A DNA stretch of 29,694 bases from Eggerthellaceae bacterium (lineage in GTDB: Bacteria > Actinomycetota > Coriobacteriia > Coriobacteriales > Eggerthellaceae): assembly GCA_900754955.1 (NCBI GenBank), contig CAAEEV010000164.1, positions 1-29,694 on the forward strand, in the 5' to 3' direction. Position numbers and translations under genes: made by a program. Below are positions 7,856 through 15,323 of the stretch, piece after piece (positions within the stretch are counted from its first letter, which is position 1; every line of letters begins with the position of its first letter). A model generated the notes under the pieces. That model saw only the letters and a program-made list of their open reading frames with translations, was not told the origin of the DNA and searched no databases.

Positions 7856-8365
7856 CTATTCCTGCGCGTCGGCCTCGGCTGCGGCGGCCGCCGCAGCAGC
7901 CGCTTCGCGTTCGAGCACCTCGTCGTAGCTCGGATCGTCGGTGCGTCGTACGGCGTCGTAGAGCGCGCGGCGCGTTTCGGGCAGCGCGGCCTTCTTGAGC
8001 TCATGCTCCCAGATGACGACCACCTTCCAGCCCGCCTCCTCGAGCGCCTCCCGCGTGCGCGCGTCACGTTCGACGTTGCGTGCGAACTTCTCATGCCAGT
8101 AGTCAGCATGGCTTTTCGGCTCGGGAAGATTGCATACGGGGCATCGATGCCAAAAACAACCGTGAATGAACAGAGCGATGCGTCTGCCCGGATAGGCGAT
8201 GTCAGGATGGCCCGGTGCCTTCTTCCAGTCGAGGCGGTAGCCTGGGTATCCGAGCTCGCGCAGCATCCGCCGCACCTTGAGCTCAGGCGAGGTGTCGCGG
8301 CGCTTGTTGCTCTGCATCGACTTGCGCACGGCCTCGCTCGTCGGCTGCGGGGCTCCGTTAGCCAC
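7856..8365 (-). CDS. vsr: Very short patch repair (Vsr) endonuclease
   Basis: Vsr-type endonuclease, which nicks DNA next to T:G mismatches that arise when 5-methylcytosine deaminates. The family pattern is clear: NKRRDTSPELKVRRMLRELG near the start, then PDIAYPGRRIALFIHGCFWH with the metal-binding Asp and the His cluster, then CPVC, HADYWHEKF and a final VVVIWEHEL strand. A poly-Ala/Glu tail ends the protein. I choose the GTG at 8365 (169 aa), because it has an AGGGG site and overlaps the coaBC stop by 8 nt; an in-frame ATG at 8404 would give 182 aa but lacks a ribosome site. Vsr genes normally sit beside a cytosine methyltransferase; none is present in this window. The response regulator gene starts 12 nt downstream. 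Confidence 0.88.
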   Translation of the reverse strand: MANGAPQPTSEAVRKSMQSNKRRDTSPELKVRRMLRELGYPGYRLDWKKAPGHPDIAYPGRRIALFIHGCFWHRCPVCNLPEPKSHADYWHEKFARNVERDARTREALEEAGWKVVVIWEHELKKAALPETRRALYDAVRRTDDPSYDEVLEREAAAAAAAAAEADAQE

Positions 8366-9593
8366 GGCGGCGCCCCTCGCCCCGACGTACGGCAAGCGCG
8401 GCATCGAGGATCGCGTCGGCGAGCTCGTCCTTCGTCATAAGCGGCAGCTGGCGCGCACCGCACTCGTCGACGAGGTACGCCTCGTTGACGTCGGCGCCGA
8501 ACACCTTGCCGCCCGCCACCTCGTTCGCCACGATGAGATCGGCGTGCTTCGAGAAGAGCTTCGCCTGGGCGTGGGCAAGCAGGTCGTCGGTCTCCGCCGC
8601 GAAACCCACCACGCATTGGTCGGCGCGTTTCGTCGCCGCGAGCGTCTTGAGAATGTCGACGTTCTCCACGAGCTCGATCGTGGAAAGCTCCGTGCCGTCG
8701 AGGCCCTTCTTGAGTTTGCGCTCGAAGCTCTGCGCGGGTCGCACGTCGGCCACCGCCGCCGCGAAGATCGCGATGTCGGCCTGCGGGAACACCGCAGCCG
8801 CCGCTTCGTGCATCGAGGCGGCTGTCTCCACGGGCATGCAGTTCACCCCTGCGGGGGCTTCAAGCGCCACAGGCCCCGACACGAGGTCGACGACGGCGCC
8901 GCGCCGCTGCGCAGCCCGCACGATCGCGTAGCCCATCTTCCCACTCGAACGGTTGGAGATGAAGCGCACCGCATCGATCGGCTCGACGGTGGGGCCCGCC
9001 GTCACGAGCACGCGCACGCCCTCCATGTCGCCCGCGACACGCTGCGGGCGCCCGTCGAGCGCATCGAGCGCCGCGGCCACGATGGCGTCAACGTCGGCGA
9101 GGCGCCCGCGGCCCACATCGCCGCAAGCCAGGTATCCCTCGTCGGCATCGACGATGCGCACGCCGCGCGCCCGCAGCGTCGCGAAGTTCTCCTGCGTCGC
9201 CTCCGCCTCGTACATGTGCACGTTCATTGCGGGCGCGATCATGAGCGGCGCCGTCGTGGCAAGCGCCGTGGTGGTCAGCAAGTCATCGGCGATCCCAATC
9301 GCGATCTTCGCTGCCACGTTCGCCGTGCACGGCGCGATGAGAAACAGGTCGCACTCCTCGGCGAGCGAGATGTGGTGAATCGGGTCGCCGGGCTCATCGA
9401 ACAGTCCCACGGCTACCGGCTCGTGCGTAAGCGCTCGAAACGTCGTGGGATCGACGAAATGCGTCGCATGTTCGGTCATGACAACCTTCACGCGAGCGCC
9501 GCGCTTCTGCAGGCCGCGCAGGATCTCGCAGCTCTTGTACGCAGCGATGCAACCGGTCACCCCGAGCAGCACGCACGGCTTGTCATTGCTCAT
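8358..9593 (-). CDS. coaBC: Phosphopantothenoylcysteine decarboxylase / phosphopantothenate-cysteine ligase
   Basis: A 411-residue bifunctional CoaBC of coenzyme A synthesis. It joins cysteine to 4'-phosphopantothenate (CoaB) and decarboxylates the product to 4'-phosphopantetheine (CoaC). The N-terminal flavoprotein half has GVTGCIAAYK (11-20), the catalytic His in PIHHISL (His74), PAMN (121-124) and the active-site Cys157 in LACGDVGRGR. The C-terminal half has VLVTAGPTVEPID, FISNRSSGKMG, AAVADVRP and the KKGLDG lysine motif. The length is normal for the family. Its ATG overlaps the ferrochelatase stop by one base (TGATG), which indicates coupled translation, and its 3' end overlaps vsr. Confidence 0.97.
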   Translation of the reverse strand: MSNDKPCVLLGVTGCIAAYKSCEILRGLQKRGARVKVVMTEHATHFVDPTTFRALTHEPVAVGLFDEPGDPIHHISLAEECDLFLIAPCTANVAAKIAIGIADDLLTTTALATTAPLMIAPAMNVHMYEAEATQENFATLRARGVRIVDADEGYLACGDVGRGRLADVDAIVAAALDALDGRPQRVAGDMEGVRVLVTAGPTVEPIDAVRFISNRSSGKMGYAIVRAAQRRGAVVDLVSGPVALEAPAGVNCMPVETAASMHEAAAAVFPQADIAIFAAAVADVRPAQSFERKLKKGLDGTELSTIELVENVDILKTLAATKRADQCVVGFAAETDDLLAHAQAKLFSKHADLIVANEVAGGKVFGADVNEAYLVDECGARQLPLMTKDELADAILDAALAVRRGEGRRRG

Positions 9594-10672
9594 CAGCCTC
9601 TCCTCTCGTTCGCCTCATTCGCGGCATCGCAGGCGATGCCGAGATGGGGAGCCAGCACGTGCTCGATCACCGCCACGTGCGCGTCGCTGTCGTTCAGACA
9701 GGGAACGTAGGTGAACGCGTCCTCGTCGGCGAGTCCCGCGTTCACCGGCGCGTGCGCCCCGCGCGCATGCGGATCGTGCGCGCGCCGCTGCGCGAGGTAC
9801 TCGTCACGCAGCACGCCGTCGATGTCGTAGAGCGTCTCGAGGCCGTCGGCTGCAAAGTTAGGACACACGATGAACAGCCGGTCCTCGATCGCCTGCTCGG
9901 CCCAGGTGGAAAGCGTCTGCCGCGTGAAGGGCGACAGCCACGTGCGGTCGCGGTCGAACTGGCTCTGATAGCCGATCGTCCAACGGCGCCGGTCGAGACC
10001 GAGCTCCTCGGCGATCGCAAGGCACGACGCGCCGATCTGCAGCTCGTAAGTGTCGCCCGCCTCGATGTCGGTCAGCGGAATCGAATGGAACGAGAACACA
10101 AGGCGATCGGTCGAGTCGGGCTCGAACCCCGCATCGACTACCGAGCGCGCAATGGCCTTGAGGTAACAGGGATCGTCGTGGTAGTTCTCCACGATGTCGA
10201 TCGCAATGCGCGGCTTCACGCGCTTGGCAGCTTTGCGTACGGCATCGGTCACCGCGCCCGTCGTCGAGAACGCGCTCTGCGGGTAGAGCGGCAGCACCAC
10301 CACGCGCGCACAGCCTGCACCCGCCAACTCGTCAAGCGCACTCCTGATCGACGGTTCGCTGTAGCTCATGGCGAAGCGCACCGCCGCGGGCACGCAGCGC
10401 TCGTCGAAGCGCGCTGTGAGCTTCTCCGCAAGGTGCCGATGCGCGGCGATGAGCGGCGAGCCCTCAGGCGTCCAGATCGTGCGGTACTTCTCGAGCAGCG
10501 CAGCGGGACGGGTCGGCAGAATGCGCCGATGGAGAATGAGGGACCACGGCAGGCGGGGCATCGGGCGGATGCGCGGGTCCATGAGAAAACGTTCGAGGTA
10601 GTTCTTGATCGCGGGAACCGTCAGTTCATCCGGGGATCCCGTGTTGACGAGCAAAACCCCTACCTCAGGCAT
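9593..10672 (-). CDS. hemH: Ferrochelatase
   Basis: A 359-residue ferrochelatase that inserts Fe2+ into a porphyrin. Family blocks: GVLLVNTGSPDELT (5-18), YRTIWTPEGSPL (63-74), MSYSEPSI (102-109), LPLYPQ (127-132), FSFHSIP with the catalytic His196, GYQSQF, and FAADGLETL with the conserved Glu. These resemble protoporphyrin ferrochelatases such as E. coli HemH more than the short Gram-positive coproporphyrin enzymes, but which porphyrin is used cannot be settled here. I choose the ATG at 10672, since it follows GAAGGGAT and the homology begins there; a longer reading to 10729 lies inside the preceding gene. It overlaps the pseudouridine synthase stop by 8 nt. No other haem-synthesis gene is present in the window. 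Confidence 0.93.
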   Translation of the reverse strand: MPEVGVLLVNTGSPDELTVPAIKNYLERFLMDPRIRPMPRLPWSLILHRRILPTRPAALLEKYRTIWTPEGSPLIAAHRHLAEKLTARFDERCVPAAVRFAMSYSEPSIRSALDELAGAGCARVVVLPLYPQSAFSTTGAVTDAVRKAAKRVKPRIAIDIVENYHDDPCYLKAIARSVVDAGFEPDSTDRLVFSFHSIPLTDIEAGDTYELQIGASCLAIAEELGLDRRRWTIGYQSQFDRDRTWLSPFTRQTLSTWAEQAIEDRLFIVCPNFAADGLETLYDIDGVLRDEYLAQRRAHDPHARGAHAPVNAGLADEDAFTYVPCLNDSDAHVAVIEHVLAPHLGIACDAANEANERRG

Positions 10673-11717
10673 ACACGATCCCTTCGATCGATGGTTTCGG
10701 CGAGCGTTCCATGAGCGCGAACACCTCATTACCCGCCTCGGTTATTCCCGTGCTGCGCGGCGCAAGATCCTCGAGCACCGCGGCAAGATCGCGCGGCAGG
10801 CCGTCCGCGAAGTCGAGCCGCTCCCCCGTGATGGGGTGCTCGAACCCGATGCGGAACGAATGGAGAAACTGGCGCGCGAGCCCGAGCTGGGCCTCCTCGC
10901 GCCGCGGCGCATGGGCCGTGTACACCGGATCCCCCACGATGGGGTGATGCGTGTACTGCATGTGCACGCGAATCTGATGCGTGCGGCCCGTGAACAGCTT
11001 GCACTCGATGAGCGTGTAGCCGTCGTCGTAGCGGTCGTGCTCGAAACGCTCGAGCACGCGAAACGTCGTGATGGCCTCACGCGCCGAGGGAACGTCGCGC
11101 ACCGCCATGCGCGTGCGCTCGTTGGCGCTGCGCGCAATGGGCGCATCGATCATGCCCGTATCGTGCGCCATGACGCCGTGCACGAGCGCGATGTAGCGAC
11201 GGTCGACCGCACGCGCGCGGATATCCTCCATGAGCGCATAGCCCGCCGCGTCGCTCTTCGCCGCAAGCATGAGGCCGCTCGTGTCGCGGTCGAGTCGGTG
11301 CACGATGCCGAGGCGATCGTCCTCGCCCTGCACGTTGCAGAGGTGTTCCTTGCCGCAATGGTAAATGAGCGCGTTGACGAGCGTCCCGTCGTAATGATCG
11401 GCCGAAGGATGGCACACGAGCCCCACCTGCTTCGACAGCACGATCACGTCGTCGTCTTCGAAGCGGATGTCGAGGTCGATAGGCTGGCCGTCGACGGGAA
11501 TCTCAGTCGGATCCTCATCGAGCTCGCAGACGAGCGCCTCGCCCGCCGCGACGGCGTGCTTCTTCGCCACCGTCGCTCCGTTGACGAGCACGCGGCCCTC
11601 CTCGACGGCACGCGCCGCCGCCGAGCGACTCGCGTAGAGCGCGTGCTCGGCGAGCACGGCGTCGAGACGCTTGCCGGCATCCGCGGCGTTGGCCACGTGG
11701 CACACCGAGCGCGTCAA
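10665..11717 (-). CDS. RluD-family 23S rRNA pseudouridine synthase
   Basis: A 350-residue pseudouridine synthase of the RluA/RluD type, which isomerises uridines in large-subunit rRNA. An S4 RNA-binding domain (about 15-70: KRLDAVLAEHALYASRSAA, GRVLVNG) precedes the catalytic domain with GIVHRLDRDTSGLML, where Asp143 of the RLD triplet is the expected nucleophile, and GRTHQIRVHM further on. The start is most likely a TTG at 11717 that overlaps the lspA stop, with AGAGGG upstream; a GTG at 11705 is the alternative. The pairing with lspA is a common order in bacteria. It cannot be told from sequence whether the target is the RluD or another RluA-type site. Confidence 0.93.
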   Translation of the reverse strand: MTRSVCHVANAADAGKRLDAVLAEHALYASRSAAARAVEEGRVLVNGATVAKKHAVAAGEALVCELDEDPTEIPVDGQPIDLDIRFEDDDVIVLSKQVGLVCHPSADHYDGTLVNALIYHCGKEHLCNVQGEDDRLGIVHRLDRDTSGLMLAAKSDAAGYALMEDIRARAVDRRYIALVHGVMAHDTGMIDAPIARSANERTRMAVRDVPSAREAITTFRVLERFEHDRYDDGYTLIECKLFTGRTHQIRVHMQYTHHPIVGDPVYTAHAPRREEAQLGLARQFLHSFRIGFEHPITGERLDFADGLPRDLAAVLEDLAPRSTGITEAGNEVFALMERSPKPSIEGIVYA

Positions 11718-12247
11718 CGCTCATCACCCTCTGAGCGCGCGGCGCGGCGATGCTCGAGGTAGAGCCCCACGATGAAGATCACCACACCGCAGGTCACCCC
11801 GATATCGGCCACGTTGAACACAGGGAAGTTGATGAACACCGGCTCGATAAAGTCGATCACGTAGCCGAGCGTGAGGCGGTCGAGCGCGTTGCCGAGGCCG
11901 CCCGCCACTACGAGCGCCCCGCCGAGCACGAGCGGAAACGACGATTCGGGGGCGTAGAAGAACAGGTACGCCACCACCGCCGCGCACACGAGAATCGAGA
12001 AGATGCCGAGCACGAGCGTCATGTCGCCGAAGACGCCCCACGCCGCGCCCGTGTTGTGCACGAGCGTGAACTGGAAGATGCCGAGGAAGGGGCCCGCGAT
12101 CACCTGACCGGGCTCGTAGGCGTTGAACACCCCCTTCGTGATGAGGTCGAACATGAACCACACCACGACAACGAGCACGAACGAGAGCATGTTGCGCCGG
12201 CGGACGGCAAAGCCCGCAGCACGATCGCTTCTTTCGCTGGGAGACAT
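11714..12247 (-). CDS. lspA: Lipoprotein signal peptidase (signal peptidase II)
   Basis: A 177-residue polytopic membrane protease that removes signal peptides from diacylglyceryl-modified prolipoproteins. Four hydrophobic stretches are visible. The family blocks are VHNTGAAWG (63-71), GGLGNALDRL with catalytic Asp123, and FPVFNVADIG with catalytic Asp148. I choose the ATG at 12247, 11 nt after AGGAG; upstream in-frame ATG (12268) and GTG (12274) codons would add 7-9 residues with no better ribosome site. It lies 33 nt after ileS, the classical ileS-lspA arrangement. Confidence 0.95.
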   Translation of the reverse strand: MSPSERSDRAAGFAVRRRNMLSFVLVVVVWFMFDLITKGVFNAYEPGQVIAGPFLGIFQFTLVHNTGAAWGVFGDMTLVLGIFSILVCAAVVAYLFFYAPESSFPLVLGGALVVAGGLGNALDRLTLGYVIDFIEPVFINFPVFNVADIGVTCGVVIFIVGLYLEHRRAARSEGDER

Positions 12248-12280
12248 CGGGGACCCCGCTCCTCTCATCGACACGTCAGA

Positions 12281-15139
12281 TTAGGCCTCGTCGGCCGCGT
12301 AGCCGATCGCATCGAGCGCGTCGCCGCAGCGCGCGCACACGTCGGGATGGGCCGCGTTGCCGCCGAGCGTGCGGATGTTCCAGCAGCGCGGGCACTTCTC
12401 GCCCTGCGCAGGCTCGACCGCAGCAGCAGCCTCCTCGGCGTCGGTCGCCTCGAAGGCCACGCCCGCCACGATGAAGAGCTCCTCGAACACCGCGGCGTCG
12501 AAGCCGTTCAGCACCTCGAGCACCGGCGCCGGCACGCTCACGCGCACGAAGGCCTCCTGGCTCTTGTTGACGACCTTCGCCGTACGCGCGTCCTCGAGCG
12601 CCTTGGTGACCACATCGCGCACCGAAAGCACCGTCTCCCACGTGGAGAGCACCTCGGCGCACGCTGCCTCGTCGGGCAGCGCGGGCGCGAAGTCGGCGCG
12701 GGCGGGCCAGCCAGCGAGCTGCACGCTCACGGGACGACCGTCCTTGCCGCGGATGGCCTCCGGGTAATGCTCCCACACCTCGTCGCAGGTGAACGACAGG
12801 ATGGGCGACAGCACGCGCACGAGCATCTCGAGAATGTTCATGAGCACCGCCTGCACGGCGCGACGGCGCGGCGAGGCGGGCGCCTCGGAGTAGAGACGGT
12901 CCTTCGCGACGTCCATGTACACCGACGACAGATCGTTCACGAAGTCGTAGGCGGTGCGGTACACCACGTTGAAGCGATACGCCTCGTAAGCCTGCTCGAT
13001 GTCAGCGAGCACCTGAGCCGTGCGCGCCATCATATAGCGGTCGATCGGCTCGAGATCGTCCCACGAGAGGTCGGCCATCATGGCGTCATCGTAGTCGGCG
13101 AGGTTGCCGAGCAGGAAGCGGAACGTGTTGCGGAAGCGGCGGTACGCATCGGAGGTGCGCTGGAGGATCTCGTCGGAGATGCTCACGTCCTGCGAGTAAT
13201 CGACGCTCGCCACCCACAGGCGCAGCACGTCGGCGCCCACCTTGTTCACCACGTCGGCGGGATCCACACCGTTGCCGAGCGACTTGGACATCTTGCGGCC
13301 CTCGCCGTCGACGGTGAAGCCGCAGTGCATGACCGACTTGTACGGCGGTACGCCATAGGCGCCGATCGAGGTGAGCAGCGACGACTGGAACCAGCCGCGG
13401 TGCTGGTCGGAACCCTCGAGGTACATGTCGGCCGGGAAGTGCAGACCCTCGGCGGAACGATGCTTGCACACGCTCGTGTGCGAGACGCCCGACTCCCACC
13501 ACACGTCGAGAATGTCCTTCTCGGGTACGAGGTCCATGCTGCCGCAGCGCGTGCACTTGGTGCCGTGGGGCAGGTAGTCCTTCGGGTCGTGGGTGAACCA
13601 CGCGTCAGCGCCCTCGGTGCGGAACAGCTCGATCACGGCGTCGAACGTCTCGGCCGTGGCGACCGTCTCGCCGCACTTCTTGCACTTGAACACGGGAATG
13701 GGCACGCCCCACGAACGCTGGCGCGAGATGCACCAGTCGGGGCGGTCGGCCACCATCGAGCCGATGCGGTTCTTCGCCCACGCGGGAATCCACTCGACCT
13801 CGGAGTTGATGGCGCGCAGCGCATCCTCGCGCAGGGAGTTCTTATCCATCGACACGAACCACTGGTCGGTCGCACGGAAGATGACGGGCTCGTGGCAGCG
13901 CCAGCAGTGCGGGTAGGAGTGGCTGATCTTGCGCTCGGCCACGAGCGTGCCCTGCTCGCGCAGCCAGTTGATGATGACGGGATTCGCCTCGTCGATGTCC
14001 ATGCCGGCAAAGCGACCCGCCTCGTCGGTGAAGACGCCGTTGTCGTCGACGGGCATGAGCATGGGGACGTCGAACTCGAGCGCCACGAGGTAGTCGTCCT
14101 GGCCATGGCCCGGAGCGGTGTGCACCGCGCCCGTGCCCGTGTCGAGCGTCACGTGGTCGCCGTAGATGATCGTGCCCTTGAGGTCCTGACGCACGGGGCA
14201 GGTGTAGGTGAGGCCGCAGAGCTTCTTGCCCTTGATCTTCACGGGTTCGCCCGCGGTGTCGGTCACGAAGGCGTAGTCCTCCCAACCGGCGATGCCCGCC
14301 ACCTCCTCGACGAGGTCGGCGGCCATGATCATGTTGGCGCCGTCGGCGATCACCATCACGTAATCGGCGTCGGGCGCGAGCGACACGGCGGTGTTGGCCG
14401 GCAGCGTCCACGGCGTCGTGGTCCAGATGAGCACGTAGGCGTCGCCCTCGGCGCCCGCCGCCTCAAAGATGCCCGGCATGAGGTCCATCTTGAAGCGCAC
14501 GAAGATAGACGGCGACACCTCGTCACCGTATTCGATCTCGGCCTCGGCGAGCGCGGTGTGGCAGCGCTTGCACCAGTGGATGGGCTTGCGGCCGCGGTAC
14601 ACCGAGCCCTTGAGGAACATCTCCTTGAAGATCTCCACGTTGCCGGCCTCGTAGTCGGGCGTGAAGGTGAGGTACGGATGCGCCCAGTCGGCGTTCACGC
14701 CGAGGCGTTTGAAGCCGTCGCGCTGCACGTCGACGAAGCGCTCGGCCCACTCGCGGCAGAGCTTGCGCACCTCGGGCTGGCTCGTCTCGGCCATCTTCTT
14801 CGTGCCGAGCTTCTTCTCGACCTCGTGCTCGATGGGCTGACCGTGGCAGTCCCAGCCGGGGATGTAGGGCGTGTAGAAGCCGCGCTGCGCATGCGACTTG
14901 ATGACGAAGTCCTTGAGGATCTTGTTGAACGCGTGGCCGATGTGGATGGGGCCGTTGGCATAGGGCGGGCCGTCGTGGAGAACGAAGGGCTTGCCGTCCT
15001 TGTTCTTCTCGAGAACCTTGTGATAGATATCGAGCTCTTCCCACTTCTCGAGACGCTTCGGCTCATTCTGCGGCAAATTGGCGCGCATGGCGAAGTCGGT
15101 CCGGGGAAGGTTCATGGTGTCCTTATAGCTGTTAGCCAC
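12281..15139 (-). CDS. ileS: Isoleucyl-tRNA synthetase
   Basis: A 952-residue class I aminoacyl-tRNA synthetase charging tRNA-Ile. YKDTMNLPRTDFAMRANLP at the N-terminus is typical. The HIGH signature is at 66-69 (GPIHIGHA) and KMSKS near residue 616 (GRKMSKSLGNG). The editing domain carries WTTTPWTLPAN. The C-terminal zinc finger, CPRCWN ... CARCG, is that of the bacterial cytosolic enzymes. I prefer the GTG at 15139, as the family N-terminus begins there; a TTG at 15151 is too close to the upstream AAAGG. The leader before it is short (under 100 nt to the neighbouring terminator), so a T-box is unlikely. It is the first gene of the eight-gene minus-strand cluster. Confidence 0.97.
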   Translation of the reverse strand: MANSYKDTMNLPRTDFAMRANLPQNEPKRLEKWEELDIYHKVLEKNKDGKPFVLHDGPPYANGPIHIGHAFNKILKDFVIKSHAQRGFYTPYIPGWDCHGQPIEHEVEKKLGTKKMAETSQPEVRKLCREWAERFVDVQRDGFKRLGVNADWAHPYLTFTPDYEAGNVEIFKEMFLKGSVYRGRKPIHWCKRCHTALAEAEIEYGDEVSPSIFVRFKMDLMPGIFEAAGAEGDAYVLIWTTTPWTLPANTAVSLAPDADYVMVIADGANMIMAADLVEEVAGIAGWEDYAFVTDTAGEPVKIKGKKLCGLTYTCPVRQDLKGTIIYGDHVTLDTGTGAVHTAPGHGQDDYLVALEFDVPMLMPVDDNGVFTDEAGRFAGMDIDEANPVIINWLREQGTLVAERKISHSYPHCWRCHEPVIFRATDQWFVSMDKNSLREDALRAINSEVEWIPAWAKNRIGSMVADRPDWCISRQRSWGVPIPVFKCKKCGETVATAETFDAVIELFRTEGADAWFTHDPKDYLPHGTKCTRCGSMDLVPEKDILDVWWESGVSHTSVCKHRSAEGLHFPADMYLEGSDQHRGWFQSSLLTSIGAYGVPPYKSVMHCGFTVDGEGRKMSKSLGNGVDPADVVNKVGADVLRLWVASVDYSQDVSISDEILQRTSDAYRRFRNTFRFLLGNLADYDDAMMADLSWDDLEPIDRYMMARTAQVLADIEQAYEAYRFNVVYRTAYDFVNDLSSVYMDVAKDRLYSEAPASPRRRAVQAVLMNILEMLVRVLSPILSFTCDEVWEHYPEAIRGKDGRPVSVQLAGWPARADFAPALPDEAACAEVLSTWETVLSVRDVVTKALEDARTAKVVNKSQEAFVRVSVPAPVLEVLNGFDAAVFEELFIVAGVAFEATDAEEAAAAVEPAQGEKCPRCWNIRTLGGNAAHPDVCARCGDALDAIGYAADEA

Positions 15140-15183
15140 GAGACATTCCAACCTTTCGTATAAACCGCGTCACAAACCTGATC

Positions 15184-15212
15184 AGTATATATAAACGCCC
15201 AGCCCTTTACCA
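15184..15212 (-). promoter_or_regulatory. Candidate ileS promoter
   Basis: On the minus strand TATACT (15184-15189) is preceded by TGGTAA at 17 nt (15207-15212). The -10 is good, the -35 poor. It lies between the upstream operon's terminator and the ileS start, where a promoter is needed. Confidence 0.4.
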
Positions 15213-15235
15213 TCGACAGCACGCTAAAACCAGAC

Positions 15236-15289
15236 GAGGGGGCGGGGTTTCGTCCCGTCGCGCCTGACGAAACGAAAACCCGCCCCCTC
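15236..15289 (-). terminator. Terminator after the ABC exporter genes
   Basis: An 18-bp stem with a single mismatch: GAGGGGGCGGG at 15236 pairs with CCCGCCCCCTC ending at 15289, extended by TTTCG/CGAAA. On the minus strand it is followed by a short T-run (GTCTGGTTTT). It lies 35 nt past the exporter stop and isolates that operon from ileS. Confidence 0.8.
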
Positions 15290-15323
15290 TTTCGCCTGAG
15301 AGCGCCCCGCTGCAGTCGCAGCG

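Noticed and set aside
10673..10729. Upstream start for the ferrochelatase (19 extra residues)
   Set aside because: It lies within the pseudouridine synthase gene, lacks a ribosome site, and the family homology starts at the ATG at 10672.
11750..15163. A plus-strand open frame of 1137 codons antisense to ileS
   Set aside because: It is Arg/His/Val/Ala-rich with no recognisable domains, and lies opposite ileS and lspA, whose motifs are certain. High GC at third positions removes stops from the antisense frame.
15140..15235. T-box riboswitch upstream of ileS
   Set aside because: Fewer than 100 nt lie between the upstream terminator and the start codon, with no T-box sequence seen; too short for a T-box leader.
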